A stretch of DNA of 64,000 nucleotides. Source: Labia minor. Its lineage: Eukaryota; Arthropoda; Insecta; Dermaptera; Spongiphoridae. A program made the translations under genes and the position numbers. Below are positions 39,780 to 49,605 of the stretch, piece after piece; positions within the stretch are counted from its first letter, which is position 1, and every line of letters starts with the position of its first letter. The notes beneath the pieces were generated by a model. That model was not told the origin of the DNA. It searched no databases and saw nothing but the letters and a program-made list of their open reading frames with translations. The stretch lies in the NCBI GenBank assembly GCA_963082975.1, contig OY720347.1, positions 8,786,225 through 8,850,224 of the forward strand. The letters run 5' to 3'.

Positions 39780-40110
39780 GAGAGAACAATATATTATTTA
39801 ATTATTCAAGAAGGAAGAATAGGAAGCAGCATGTTACCATCAACAATTGATAGACTTAAATCACGAATAAAAAAAGTTCAATTTCAGTCTGCAAACAATA
39901 TCAAATGATTATACTGTATATTAATGCTCTAACACAAACATCACAATTTAAATGAATTTAAATGAAAAATTATTTATCCTTATTCACCAGATTGTGCTCC
40001 TTCCAAAGTACTACTTATTCCATAATGTTTTTCAAGACTAGGACTTGAGAAATTAAGTAAAAATCTTAAAAATGGCTGAATAAATGGATTTCATCATTTT
40101 TTTTTTTTTT
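39780..40110 (+). pseudogene. Decayed mariner transposase remnant
   Basis: The plus strand near 39,990-40,030 reads YSPDCAPS, resembling the mariner motif around the third catalytic Asp (YSPDLAPSD). Sequence near 40,070 resembles the following WL-x-FF-type C-terminal region, and ATIDRL-like sequence lies near 39,845. Frames change and stops occur, so it cannot be functional. The element ends were not found. Confidence 0.45.
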
Positions 40111-40297
40111 TTTTTTGATAAATTAAATTAATTAATTTTTCCATTTCTCAGATATAAACGTATTTTTTGGCATAAAAAAAATTCACAAATATTAATTATA
40201 TACCTAATATATCTTTTAAAAAAAATTATATTTCATGTAAATGAATTATAATGATGCAATTGAAAATTTTTCAAAATCCATATATATACATTGTCTT

Positions 40298-40303
40298 TTT
40301 ATT
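40298..40303 (-). terminator. Polyadenylation signal AATAAA
   Basis: AATAAA begins four bases after the stop codon of the 474-aa gene on the minus strand. If used, the 3' untranslated region is very short. Confidence 0.5.
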
Positions 40304-40307
40304 TCAT

Positions 40308-41012
40308 TTAAGGTGTATCATAAGATGAATTAGTATCAGACTCATATTCAGTTGTGGAATAATTGGAACTACTTTCTTCATATGTTTGTTCTTGTAAATG
40401 TTGATTTTCTAATTCTTGAACATTTTTCTCTTGATATTTTATATTTCTTTGATTTTCTATTGAATAATCACTACTATATTCATAAAATTTATTTTCTGTT
40501 GGTGAATTATCATTAATTTCTTTTTTATTACTACAATTATCATAATTATTAGATAATTGATCGTTTCGACAAGTTTCCATTTGTATTAAAATATTTTCAT
40601 TTGCATTATGATCTATTTCAATTGTCAATTCATTCATTACATTTGATTTTAAAATATTAAATTTATCATTGGATTTTTTATTAATATTATTATTGAAATT
40701 ATTATATTGATTTATATTTGCAAATGAATCATTATTTTGATATTCATTGTAAATGAATGAATAATTTCTAACATCTTGATAGGATGATAACGATGATGAT
40801 GATACATTGGAACAATCATTTATTTTATATAACAATTGATGATTATTTATATTAATTTTGTCATATAATACATTAATATTATTTTCCATATTATTATTGT
40901 TATTATTATTATTATTATTATTATATAATATTAATGATTTGGATTCATTGGCTAAATTTTTTTTTTTTGGAATCAATAATTGTGCTTGACTTTCAATTCT
41001 TGTTAATTCAGA
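40308..41012 (-). CDS. Exon 5 (last) of the 474-aa gene, Asn-rich
   Basis: Acceptor AATTTCTAG before 41,012; 234 codons then TAA at 40,308. Starts SELTRIESQAQLL, then an 11-residue Asn run encoded by an AAT repeat, then low-complexity Asn/Ser/Glu/Tyr sequence ending SSYDTP. A frame of this length with few stops in such AT-rich DNA supports coding, but Asn runs arise easily from AAT microsatellites. Confidence 0.7.
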   Translation of the reverse strand, partial: SELTRIESQAQLLIPKKKNLANESKSLILYNNNNNNNNNNNMENNINVLYDKININNHQLLYKINDCSNVSSSSLSSYQDVRNYSFIYNEYQNNDSFANINQYNNFNNNINKKSNDKFNILKSNVMNELTIEIDHNANENILIQMETCRNDQLSNNYDNCSNKKEINDNSPTENKFYEYSSDYSIENQRNIKYQEKNVQELENQHLQEQTYEESSSNYSTTEYESDTNSSYDTP

Positions 41013-41073
41013 CTAGAAATTTATTAAAATTTATAAATTAAAGAACAAGTATAATATTTATTATTATTATTAT

Positions 41074-41112
<39 letters not shown>

Positions 41113-43506
41113 AAGTATTATAAGATTATTTTTTATTATCTAAATATAAGTAGGGGATTCCCATTATTTGGAGTAGATAATGACGTGGAAAGTGGGGGGG
41201 GGGGGGGAGAATCCACGGATAACTGAAAATCATGGATAATTGAAATACAATATTTTATTGCCTAAATGTGCTAGGTTATATGGTTATTAAGAAGAACTCT
41301 GTAGAAGATGTCATGTAAACCTTTATATTTACGTTTAGAATTTTTTATGTGAACGTTTTATTAATTAACAATTTGTATTGGTGTAAAAATAATAATCACA
41401 AGTACAAACTAAATTTTTTATTTCGAGAAAAAGTCAGTAATTTTTCGTTATATTTTGTTAAATAATTATTTTCAAGTAACAAAATAATTATGTGCTGAAA
41501 TTATCATTCTCCTGTATATATGTGGGAATTGAAAGTTGTACCCGAAGGAACCTTGGTGACAGAAGAAGGCACCCCCGGGAAAGACAATTATCCCACACGG
41601 GCGGAAATGCATCGGGTTTCCCACCCCCAATCATGCCTAAAGCAGGGTCTTTAACGACTTTCAAGCGAAAGTCTCTCGATTCTTCTCCCACTCCAATTTA
41701 TGCTTGATAAGGGTTGAACGGATATATAAATCGGAGTGCTTACATTAACGGGAGAGATTGCTTTGACGAGAAAGATTGATATGACCGGAGATATTGAGAG
41801 TGTCTGAATTGTGAAGAAGTTTGTATATTTATTGTAAATAAACCGTTTTTATGAAATCTATAAGCTTTTATTTAAAAGCATAAAGAAGTCTCTCTTCCTG
41901 TTGCTCTCAGAAAAATTTACCCCTAGACACCGAACCGATCACCTCCACAGCCTCTACATTATTTTTGGTGGTTCGACTGTGATGAAAATGTTTCTACATA
42001 TGAGGCCTTCAGCACCAGAACGGCCTAACCCACATTTTTCACTTTTTTGCTTTTATGTCTTAACATTATCCTCGTAACTTATATTTTAAAATGCCGTAGT
42101 AGCCTAAGCAACCTTCTCGTTTTTTCAGCACATGTACTACTCTGGATTTCATGATTTAATAGAAATCTAAAACGCCAAACCGCATAAAAGCAAAAAAGTG
42201 AAAAATGTGGGTTAGGCCGTTCTGGCGCTGAAGGCCTCATATATATATGGTAGATAGGTAGAAAAAAAGTTAACGCCAGGGTGGCCCTATTACCAGACAA
42301 TGACATTGTGTTTACTCAACCGGTTGATTGCCCCACAATAGGACGTTTACTATTTTCGGTCACTATACATATTTAAAAAAGAAATATACAATAAATAAAA
42401 ATTGCCTCATCGAGACTCCCGTTGATTGGAAACCCGGAATCCATACTGCATATTGAAAAGTTAAAAAATATAGTTATTTTAATTTATTTATTTAGTTTTT
42501 AATCACCTTATGAATTTATTAATCTTATTTTTATATACTAGGGTGGGGTGAAAAGTTTCCGGCCTGACCAAGAAATACGATGTTTTTTAAAAAAATGTTT
42601 TTTGCTATATTTTTCAACATAATCTCCATCAACACTGATACATTTCTCATAACGGTATTCTAATTAAATTAATTTATTAAAGTCTCATCAACAGTTATGA
42701 ATCGATGCAAAAATTCGTTTAGATTACGCCTACATCGCCAAATTGTCGGTAGAAATGGTTTTTCGAAGCAGTTTTTGGTATAACGTTAGCAAACCCGGCA
42801 CCCATGTTCAAATGGTTGTGTAAAATAGTTCCGCACACGTTCAGCTGACATCGTACAAGACTCAGCTATCTTGAATGTTGAAAAATAAAACAAAAAAAAA
42901 AGAATTTAAAAACATCGTTTTCCTTGGTCAGACCAGAAACTTTTCACCCCACCCTCGTATATTACCTACTCATTAAGTAAATAATTTAATAAATAAAAAT
43001 AATTTTTAACATGTAAATTTTGATGATCAAAAGATTTTTAAATTGATTTTAGTATAAATAAATTAAATTATTTCTTTCACCTGACACATCATTTCAATTT
43101 GTGATAATTTATTTTTAAAAATTTCAGGTGTATAAATTGAGATATTTCTTTCATTTTGAAATAAGTTAATATGACTTTGAAGTAAATTTCTCATTGAATA
43201 TTTTTTTGAATATTGATGATAATTATACAGTTCTTGTCTCGGTAGTGTACTTGGAATTATACTTTTAATGTACTTTTCAATAGATAATGAAGGTTCAGAA
43301 AGTTTTTTCTTCCTATATTTCTATTATTATAAATAAATAAAATAAATAAAGAATAAAATTATTTATTTATTGTAATTGAATGATACCTCGTCGTGATATC
43401 CCATTTGGAAAAAATTAATATTATATTTATCCTCAAGAATTTCATTTCTAAAATAAAATAAAAAGAGAGAAAAAAATGTTTGCTTATAACTAATATATTT
43501 ACTTAT

Positions 43507-43544
<38 letters not shown>

Positions 43545-43958
43545 GAGGGTGTCTGAAAAGTTTCCGACCTTTTTTTGCTATATTTTTCAACATAATCTCC
43601 ATCAACACTGATACATTTCTCATAAAGGTGTTCTAATTAATTAATTAATTAAATTTGATTTAATTTAATTTAAGTCTCATCAACAGTTATGAATCGACAA
43701 AAAAATTTGTTTGGATTACGCCTACAGCGCCAAATTGTCGTTAGAAATGGTTTTTCGAAGCAATTTTTGATCTAACGTTAGGAAATGCGGCACCCACATT
43801 GCACACAGCTTTCCATATTCAAATGGTTTTGAAAATATTTCGCACACGTTCAGCTGACATTGTACAGGTCTCAGCTATCTTGAATGTTGAAAAATAAAAC
43901 AAAAAAAAATTGAAAAACATCGTTTTTCTTGGCCAGGACGGAAACTTTTCAGACCACC

Positions 43959-44005
<47 letters not shown>

Positions 44006-47000
44006 GAGATCTATTCAAAAGAAAAGGTGAATTTTGAATTTACGCGGACTGTGTACATTCGATTATCGAAATGTTTTTTTTCCTTGGTACACATACGAGG
44101 TGTGTCTAAAAGTTCGGTGAATGGTATGATAAAATCATTAAAAAGAGAATGTTAATTGAAAATACCTTTATTATCCTTCAAAATACTCTCGACTAGCCAC
44201 AACCCACTTCTGACAACGTTCGTATAACGCTTGAAAACTGTTGGAGAAGTCTTGATGTGGAATCGTTCACAGAGTAGCCGTCACAACGTTCAGGCCGGCA
44301 ATCCACAAGCAGGACACCAGAAAACATTGAACGTGTACGTGACATGCTAACAAAAGATCAGCGATTGACTCTACGACTAATAGCCGAAGAATTGGGTATT
44401 AGCAAAGACACAGTAAGTAGTGATTTCTGATTTCCTGCTTGTGAATTGCCGGCCTGAACGTTGTGACGACTACTCTGAGAACGATTCCACTTCAAGTCTT
44501 CTCCAACAGTTTTCAAGCGTTATACGAACGTTGTCAGAAGTGGGTTGTGGCTAGTCGAGAGTATTTTGAAGGATAATAAAGGTATTTTCAATTAACATTC
44601 TCTTTTTAATGATTTTATCATACCATTCACCGAACTTTTTATACACACCTCGTAAGTTTCTCATATGTTGACATTATCAGCCATTTTGGATTAGTAGTTT
44701 GTTTTTAACAACTGAAAGAGTTAACCACGTTTTTGTGTAAAAAAAAGGAATACTACATGTAACGATTGGGTGAAGCAATACGACTCAAACGATCGGAATC
44801 GTGGAAAAACAAATCATGGATAATGCACCATAAGGTATTAGTGCATGATACCTGAAGGCAATTACTTTGAAGAGGATAAAATGGATATTGATGAATAAAT
44901 AAATACTTTTCGAAATAATTCATCTTGTCTTTTGAACAGACCTCGTATATATTAATATATACTAGTAACATGGTACAGTTGGTATATTGATAAATAAGAA
45001 ATGATTATACATAGTTAATCTTAAAAATGAATTTATTATAATAATGATATTTACTGTAAATGACTTAATGTATTTTTTACTCTATTTAGACGTTCATTTA
45101 AAGAGTTAAGCTTGAAATTTACATTATTTGTAAATTGACAAACACATTTTTTTTCTAAAGATTTTGGTGATGTTTCACAATGATGAACTTCCATATATTT
45201 TCTATTTTTCTGTTTATGCAATTGTGATGTTGAATAATTAATTGAGATTAAATTATTATTATTACTTATGCTGTGAATCTGAAAACAAAAAATATATATA
45301 AATATATACTAGAATAAATTCACCTCCTTAATTAATTAATTAATTAGTTCTGGGAAATTGTATTAGTAATAATAAGAATTGTAATGTAATACTATATAAA
45401 TAATTATAATTGGAATTGTTAATATATTATATAAAAGTAATTGTTAGAGAAACATTATAAAATTAATAAAATTGTGAATATAACAACTTTAAGAATCGAT
45501 TTCTTTTACAGGTAAAAATCGTGTAATATTGTAAATAAATATGTAATTAATTTATATTAAAAATGTAAATAAAATTCTTTTACAAAGAATGAAAATTGAT
45601 TTAAGTAATACCCAATCCTAAAAATTCTTATATGCCAATGGTGTATTGGGAGGGGAACGCGGGGGAACGACGTTCCCTTACCTTTTTCCAGAACCGGAAC
45701 GCGTTCCTGTACTTTTTCATGTCCCGACAACTCTCACCTAAATCTACTGTTAGAATTTCTTTTTTTTGATTAATATTTTGTATACTAGTAAAAATAAGAA
45801 AAAATAAAAACTTATATGGAAAAAAATAGTTTACTGAAAATAGGACTTTTTTTACTCCCACTATGCGTTCCCTTACTTCTTATTTTATCAATACATCACT
45901 GATATATATATATATATATATATATATTAATGCCAAATCTCCAATGTGGGGGGAGTGGCGTCTCGATTGGAGAGGCCAACTGGTTGGCAAATTTATCACA
46001 CGACTAGATTTGGTGATTATAAATGTTGGGAACAATTCAACTTTTTACAGAGGAATTTCAAAATCAATTCTTGATTTAACTATAGCTACCCAGGAGACCG
46101 CTAGACGTATTATAGAATGGAAAGTCCTAAAAGTTGAATCACTCAGTGATCATTCGTATATTATTTTTCAAATAGCAGAAAAAACGACCACGCTTCAAGA
46201 AGATAGACGTAAACCGAATAAAAACTCAAAAACTTGGAACACCGAGAAATTTAATTCCTTGACTCTTGAAGAGGCGATTGAGCAGACAAGATTACTTGAT
46301 TAATTTTTCATCAATCAACCTCCTCTATTGCTTGAAGATTTAGTAAAGAAACTAATTAAACTCATAAAACGCTGTTGCAGCAAAAGTATGTTTACACGTA
46401 AACTGGGCTCCAATAATTCAAAGATCAAATATTGGTGAACGGACGAAATTGCTGATATTAGACGTCAATGTCTGCTAGCCAGAAGAAAAGCCATCAGATC
46501 AAGAGGTAATCAAATCTTAAAACAACATATATATATATAGGTAGGTATATATTGTATATTCATTTAATTTAGTATTAAATTTTAATTTTAATTTAATATA
46601 GTTAGATATCACAATTTGTACAAAATTGTTTCTACTATTTTAGTTCTACTATTTTACAGCAATTACGGCCATATTTGGACCATTATTTAATCGAGTAAAT
46701 TGAGTAAATTAATTGTAATTAATTGATTTGAGTATTCCTCAATGCTTATCGCTGGCCTTAAAATTGATTTGATATAAAAATTTGATTATGAAGTGGCAAA
46801 TCAAACTAACCTCAAATAACTATTCATCATTGATTGTCAAACAAAAAAGTATTGCCAACTCAAAGATGTTTAACACCCTTTAGTATATACTTTTTCGTTT
46901 TTAAAAGAATCTCTGTTAGGGAATATCTTATTGATCTCTTTATTTTATTCGATTTATTTATATTTTTTCTTTATTTATAATATATATATATAGAGTAAAG

Positions 47001-47630
47001 TATTTAGTCGTTGGCCCCGAGGCAGTCATTGGCCCCCTATCACTAAAACACAAATAATAAGAATTTTTATTTTAAAAACTACGCTATTAACTATGGTTAT
47101 GTAATCGTTTGTTGTATGGTTGTATAATCACTATAGAATACATAGACCAATAACTATAACAAGGGGCCAATAACTGTATTTTTTAGGATTTTTTTTAAAA
47201 GTGCCTATTGAAAATGTAATGGGAAAATGTTTTTTTTATTCATCACACAAAATGCTCATAGTACCTATGTTCTGCAAACCTAATTTGACACAATTGTTGC
47301 GCAATTTGTCCAAATATGCATTAAAGACTGCTAAGAGTTGCTTAAGGGGGCCAACGACTGTATGCTTTACCCTATATACAGGTATATATATGAATTTGTA
47401 ATTCAACTTTTACGGTGTATTTTAGAAATACTTACCCCACTATTCGAATAGATTTCATCATCTTCATTAATTAGTTCTAATTGCGATGGCATATCACCTT
47501 TTCCTTCATCGTTAATATGTTTTTTCATTGATATTAAATCTTTGGATGAATTTAATTCATTCAAATCTTCATTATGGGCATTTTTTAAAAATTGATTTTC
47601 CAAATTCATGTTTATATTGATTTCATTCAT
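40308..47630 (-). CDS. Five-exon gene, unrecognised 474-aa protein with Asn-rich C-terminus
   Basis: Joined from minus-strand exons 47,630-47,436, 45,278-45,055, 43,447-43,387, 43,320-43,081 and 41,012-40,308 (1,425 nt). Every junction is GT-AG and the phases fit (0, 2, 0, 0); several exons begin or end without any ATG, so joint phase agreement is good evidence. The start ATG at 47,630 has an in-frame TAA six codons upstream. The protein is hydrophilic, without signal peptide or membrane span. Residues about 115-140 (LNSLNERLNRVKNTLSHL) could form a short coiled coil, and about 160-245 is a basic globular-looking stretch (SIIPSTLPRQELYNYHQY). The last exon is Asn/Ser-rich with an 11-Asn run and an acidic Ser/Tyr-rich tail. 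I do not recognise the family and propose no function. Introns 1, 2 and 4 are filled with transposon remnants. Confidence 0.75.
41061..41113. repeat. TAT/TAG trinucleotide microsatellite
   Basis: A run of TTA units changes into about twelve TAG units, in intron 4 of the 474-aa gene. A run of 14-15 G lies close by at about 41,193-41,207, unusual in this AT-rich window. Confidence 0.9.
41521..41957 (+). mobile_element. Probable solo LTR or LTR plus leader of a gypsy/BEL-type element
   Basis: A GC-richer block in intron 4. It has a candidate start TGTGGGAATTG, a TATA box (TATATAAA at 41,723-41,730), AATAAA at 41,837-41,842 and an end ...CTCTACA, followed by TTATTTT and TGGTGGTTCGACTG. The last begins TGG as a tRNA 3'-end primer site should. 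No second LTR or coding region follows, so it is a fragment. The limits are inferred. Confidence 0.5.
42001..42239. mobile_element. MITE with 57-bp terminal inverted repeats
   Basis: Begins TGAGGCCTTCAGCACCAG and ends with the near-exact inverse (CTGGCGCTGAAGGCCTCA). The arms extend about 57 bases, to CACTTTTTTGCTTTTATG. The centre is non-coding. It lies in intron 4 of the 474-aa gene; the 75-codon minus frame over it is a shadow. Confidence 0.85.
42538..42957 (-). mobile_element. Internally deleted mariner element, copy 1
   Basis: 420 bp between TA dinucleotides, with terminal inverted repeats around AGGGTGGGGTGAAAAGTTTC. The minus strand near 42,600-42,650 encodes EKCISVDGDYVEKYSK, the usual C-terminus of mariner transposases, and 42,690-42,870 holds scrambled transposase pieces (for example FITVDET-like). 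A close relative lies at 43,544-43,962. It makes no transposase; it sits in intron 4. Confidence 0.85.
43081..43320 (-). CDS. Exon 4 of the 474-aa gene
   Basis: 80 codons in phase 0, from AAATATAGG (acceptor ATAATAATAG) to CAG with donor GTGAAAGAA. An alternative acceptor 8 bases downstream (ATATAG) would put a stop in frame after exon 3, so the upstream AG is preferred. Confidence 0.65.
43387..43447 (-). CDS. Exon 3 of the 474-aa gene (61 nt)
   Basis: Acceptor TTTATTTTAG before 43,447 and donor GTATCATTC after 43,387. One base completes the split Gln codon from exon 2, then 20 codons follow (NEILEDKYNINFFQMGYHDE). The next intron is only 66 bp. Confidence 0.65.
43544..43962 (-). mobile_element. 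Internally deleted mariner element, copy 2
   Basis: 419 bp, same family as 42,538-42,957, with ends CGAGGGTGTCTGAAAAGTTTCC and the inverse near 43,945-43,962. It is inserted in a TA repeat, which fits the mariner preference for TA. It carries the same transposase C-terminal and central fragments on the minus strand. It lies in intron 2 of the 474-aa gene. Confidence 0.85.
44005..44945 (+). mobile_element. Outer mariner element, deleted, host of another mariner
   Basis: Ends are CGAGATCTATTCAAAAGA and the inverse of CGAGGTCTGTTCAAAAGA. The plus strand near 44,762-44,856 encodes RLGEAIRLKRSESWKNKSW then HH, the region before the second catalytic Asp of mariner, but the expected HHDN is lost. 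Further on, GNYFEEDKMDIDE and a stop form a typical mariner C-terminus. The N-terminal half is deleted or replaced by the nested element 44,096-44,652. Confidence 0.8.
44096..44652. mobile_element. Fold-back mariner derivative nested in the outer mariner
   Basis: Arms of about 217 bp (44,096-44,314 and 44,437-44,652) are inverted copies, starting CGAGGTGTGTCTAAAAGTTC, with a TA on each side. The loop of about 120 bp, plus the inner left arm, encodes on the plus strand a mariner helix-turn-helix: RSGRQSTS, then RTPENIERVRDM and LRLIAEELGISKDTV. A stop lies upstream in frame, so no full protein is made. It arose from a mariner with one end copied in inverse. Confidence 0.87.
45055..45278 (-). 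CDS. Exon 2 of the 474-aa gene
   Basis: Acceptor TTGTTTTCAG before 45,278; donor GTAAATATC after 45,055. It reads 74 codons plus 2 bases in phase 0 without a stop, including a Cys pair (CVCQF) and the possible coiled coil. Read past the donor, the frame stops at once (TAA), which fits a real exon end. Confidence 0.7.
45636..45901. mobile_element. hAT-like MITE
   Basis: Ends are CAATGGTGTATTGGG and the inverse CAATACATCACTG, with subterminal GGGAACG motifs on both sides. No clear 8-bp duplication is visible because the right flank is a TA repeat. Non-coding; it lies in intron 1 of the 474-aa gene, directly before the R1-like fragment. Confidence 0.55.
45929..46525 (+). pseudogene. R1/jockey-type LINE ORF2 fragment (endonuclease and start of pre-RT region)
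   Basis: One reading frame encodes the second half of an apurinic-like endonuclease domain: NAKSPMWG, a D-containing LDLVIINVG stretch, SILDLTIA, and SDHSYI with the catalytic-type Asp-His. It goes on to a pre-reverse-transcriptase stretch (TDEIADIRRQCLLARRKA). Two stops interrupt the frame, at 46,301 and at 46,436 (TGA where Trp is expected). Both ends of the LINE are missing. In a live element this domain nicks target DNA for reverse transcription. It lies in intron 1, opposite to the gene. Confidence 0.88.
46526..46992. other. AT-rich intron sequence, nothing recognised
   Basis: Lies between the R1-like fragment and the TIR element in intron 1. It contains short tandem ATTTAATTTT-like and TGAGTAAATT units. 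No gene, RNA or element end is seen. Confidence 0.5.
46993..47372. mobile_element. TIR element with repeated GGCCCC subterminal motifs
   Basis: 380 bp between TA dinucleotides. The ends GAGTAAAGTATTTAGTCG and, inverted, GGGTAAAGCATACAGTCG both run into TTGGCCCC. Similar CAGT-x-x-TTGGCCCC units occur internally near 47,025 and, inverted, near 47,163. No coding sequence is seen. A Tc1/mariner-pogo type is possible given the TA flanks. It lies in intron 1 of the 474-aa gene. Confidence 0.75.
47436..47630 (-). CDS. Exon 1 of the 474-aa gene
   Basis: 65 codons from ATG to GGG, then the donor GTAAGTATT. Encodes an acidic, Asn/Glu-rich N-terminus (NEDDEIYSNSG at its end). A TAA stands in the same frame six codons upstream, so either this is the initiator ATG or an untranslated exon precedes it. 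Confidence 0.72.
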
Positions 47631-47963
47631 AGAATTAACTAATATTTAATCTTCATGATTTCATTAATTAAAATGACTAAATATATACATATATATATAT
47701 GGATATATTTTTTTTTCTCATCTGATTTAAATAATTAAACAAAAATATAAATATTTATAATAAAATTTTATTTACAACAACTAAAAAAAACATTCGAACC
47801 ATGATATTTTATTTGTTTGCATCTCTTTCAAATATTTTTTCTACTATGAATCTTTTTTCACTTTACTTTTAATTTTTATAAAAGAAATACTAAAATATTT
47901 TATTTATTATTGAAATTGGTTGGATGTTGGATAGCTTATTTGATTTTTGTGTTGGAATACCTG

Positions 47964-48119
47964 CAGTGCCGCCCTAACCACAGGGCTAAATGGGCAATAG
48001 CCCCAGGGCGCAAGCCTTTTGAGGCGGCAATTTTTTATTTGCGATATAGTATTTTCTTAGGAAGAAGGGCGCATTATTTTTAGTAGCCCATGGGCGCCGA
48101 ATTCCTTAAGACGTCCCTG
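47964..48119. mobile_element. hAT MITE with perfect 8-bp target duplication
   Basis: 156 bp, ends CAGTGCCGCC and, inverted, CAGGGACGTC, flanked on both sides by AATACCTG (47,956-47,963 and 48,120-48,127). The 8-bp duplication and CAG-type ends mark hAT. A paralogous site without the insertion lies at 49,505, with a single AATACCTG, which confirms the limits. Confidence 0.92.
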
Positions 48120-48127
48120 AATACCTG

Positions 48128-48494
48128 GACTGCTTCAATTATGTCAGAGTTTGGAATTTTTTTTTAATTGTATTGAATTAAAAAAATAAAAAGAATGTTT
48201 GTTTTTTTTTAAATTCCATAAAATTTCAAACTATTATCAAAACATTGAATTTTTCATAAGACATAATACGTTTTTGTATCAAATTTTCTCGTATGTTTGA
48301 AAGTTTTTCTTAGTTATTTCTTCTTTATTTTGTAGTTTAGTTATTATATTTAATAATTAGATATAGTTTTTAATAATTTAATTTGTATTTAATATTAAAT
48401 TATTTTTTATTCGATTCTAAGACTAGGTTAAGTTTACTCCTAGGTTTAGGTAAAGATAGTTGTTGTTTTATTTTTGTTTTTAAAAATAATCATA
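48128..48494. other. AT-rich sequence upstream of the THAP gene
   Basis: Begins with sequence shared with 49,513-49,605 (ACTTCAATTATGTCAGAG type), then T-rich sequence up to the THAP start codon. No certain promoter element can be picked out in this composition. Confidence 0.45.
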
Positions 48495-48974
48495 ATGGCA
48501 TGTTCTGCATATGGATGCACGAACCGAACTGTAAATAAAAAAGATAGCTACGTGAAGAAGAATCTGGGAAAAACATTTTCTTTCCACAGGTATGTTCTTT
48601 GAATTTCAAAACGGTATATATAATATTTTAGAAAATTTTCTAGGTAGTTTTATGTTTCTGAATATTTACAGGAGGAATTTGGTAAATAATCAAAAAAAAT
48701 TATTATTTTATTATTTAGCTAATTTCATCTCTGAAAGGATAAAAAACTACCTAGAAAATTTTCTTAATTATAACAAATTCTGGTAGTACCTCAATATCTC
48801 TTGGTTAAATAGAAAATTGAGGAATAGAATAGAAATTTTGAATATTTCATATCTTTCAGATTTCCAAAAGATAGCAATTTAATGAAGAAATGGATAGACG
48901 CCGTCCGGAGGAAAGATTGGAAGCCAACAGAATATTCTTTCCTATGCTCAAATCATTTTGATGGAGTGTTTTGA
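48495..48974 (+). pseudogene. THAP-domain zinc finger, two exons, frame broken at the domain end
   Basis: Exon 1 (48,495-48,589) starts ATG and encodes MACSAYGCTNR...FSFHR. After a 270-bp GT-AG intron, exon 2 (48,860 on) encodes [20 protein letters not shown] and LCSNHF. This is the THAP C2CH DNA-binding domain: Cys3, Cys8, and the CSNH pair, with the conserved Trp and the FP motif. The frame stops at 48,972 just past the CSNHF. Downstream, in other frames, lie CFDR-like and VRLKEKVIHTI sequences, which match the normal end of a THAP domain, with a CT microsatellite between them. So either two frame errors disabled it, or there is a splice or sequence error. The intron holds an inverted pair (48,627-48,652 and 48,743-48,765). 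THAP proteins bind DNA, and many come from P-type transposases. Confidence 0.75.
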
Positions 48975-49498
48975 TAGAATGTCACTCTCTCTCTCTCTCT
49001 GGTATATGTTCGATTAAAAGAAAAAGTCATTCATACAATATCCACAGGATTCAAAATTCAAAATCCTAGAACAGGTCTGCTTTTCAACATAATGTATAGC
49101 AATTTATTTAAATTAATAATTTTGGTAATTAAAAAAATACATTAATAAATATATATTTTGTTTATATATTATTTTTGTCCAATTAAACTAATGATAATTT
49201 CTTTTTTAATTGACTAATCATCAGCATTATGAAGAGACTGATTGCCGCAACATTTAATTTTTTTATACATATATGCATATCAAAATAATCTTCAGTTGAA
49301 ATAAAATAAAATTTAAAGAGTTTTTTCTTCATGAGAAAATTTTTGCTCACATAATTTTCCACAAAAAAGGCCCGAAATTTGATGATATATTAACATTAAG
49401 ATCAATGGAAAGTATAACATTTTGTTGTAGGTAAAATGGCGGCTGTGACGTCAGATAGGGGACAAGTTTTTTTCCAAATTTTCTTTCCCTACCTCCCT
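48975..49498. other. Sequence after the THAP domain, no further exon resolved
   Basis: Starts with a short CT repeat and out-of-frame THAP-like residues to about 49,050. The rest is AT-rich. ATGGCGGCTGTGACGTCA near 49,435 is a GC-richer patch of the kind seen in the dispersed repeats here. No other exon could be joined. Confidence 0.4.
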
Positions 49499-49605
49499 GG
49501 TTGGAATACCTGGACTACTTCAATTATGTCAGAGTTTGGAATTTTTTTTTTTTTTAAATTGTATAGAAAATTAAAAAAATAAATTAAAAAAATAAAAAGA
49601 ACTAA
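49499..49605. repeat. Paralogue of the hAT target locus, without insertion
   Basis: GTTGGAATACCTGGACT and the following ACTTCAATTATGTCAGAG, T-run and AATTGTAT match the flanks of the hAT MITE (47,951-47,963 and 48,120-48,196). It has one AATACCTG where the other locus has two. The locus was therefore duplicated, or is itself a dispersed repeat. Confidence 0.8.

Noticed and set aside
41488-41707. Overlapping frames on both strands in the LTR-like block
   Set aside because: Both span the putative LTR start and TATA region, have no domain, and exist because the block is GC-richer than its surroundings.
43363-43623. 86-codon frame over exon 3 of the 474-aa gene
   Set aside because: Only 61 bases are exon; the rest runs through a TA repeat and a mariner end, so the long frame is not a protein.
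45929-46525. Active LINE
   Set aside because: Only part of the endonuclease and pre-RT region remains, with two in-frame stops and no reverse transcriptase.
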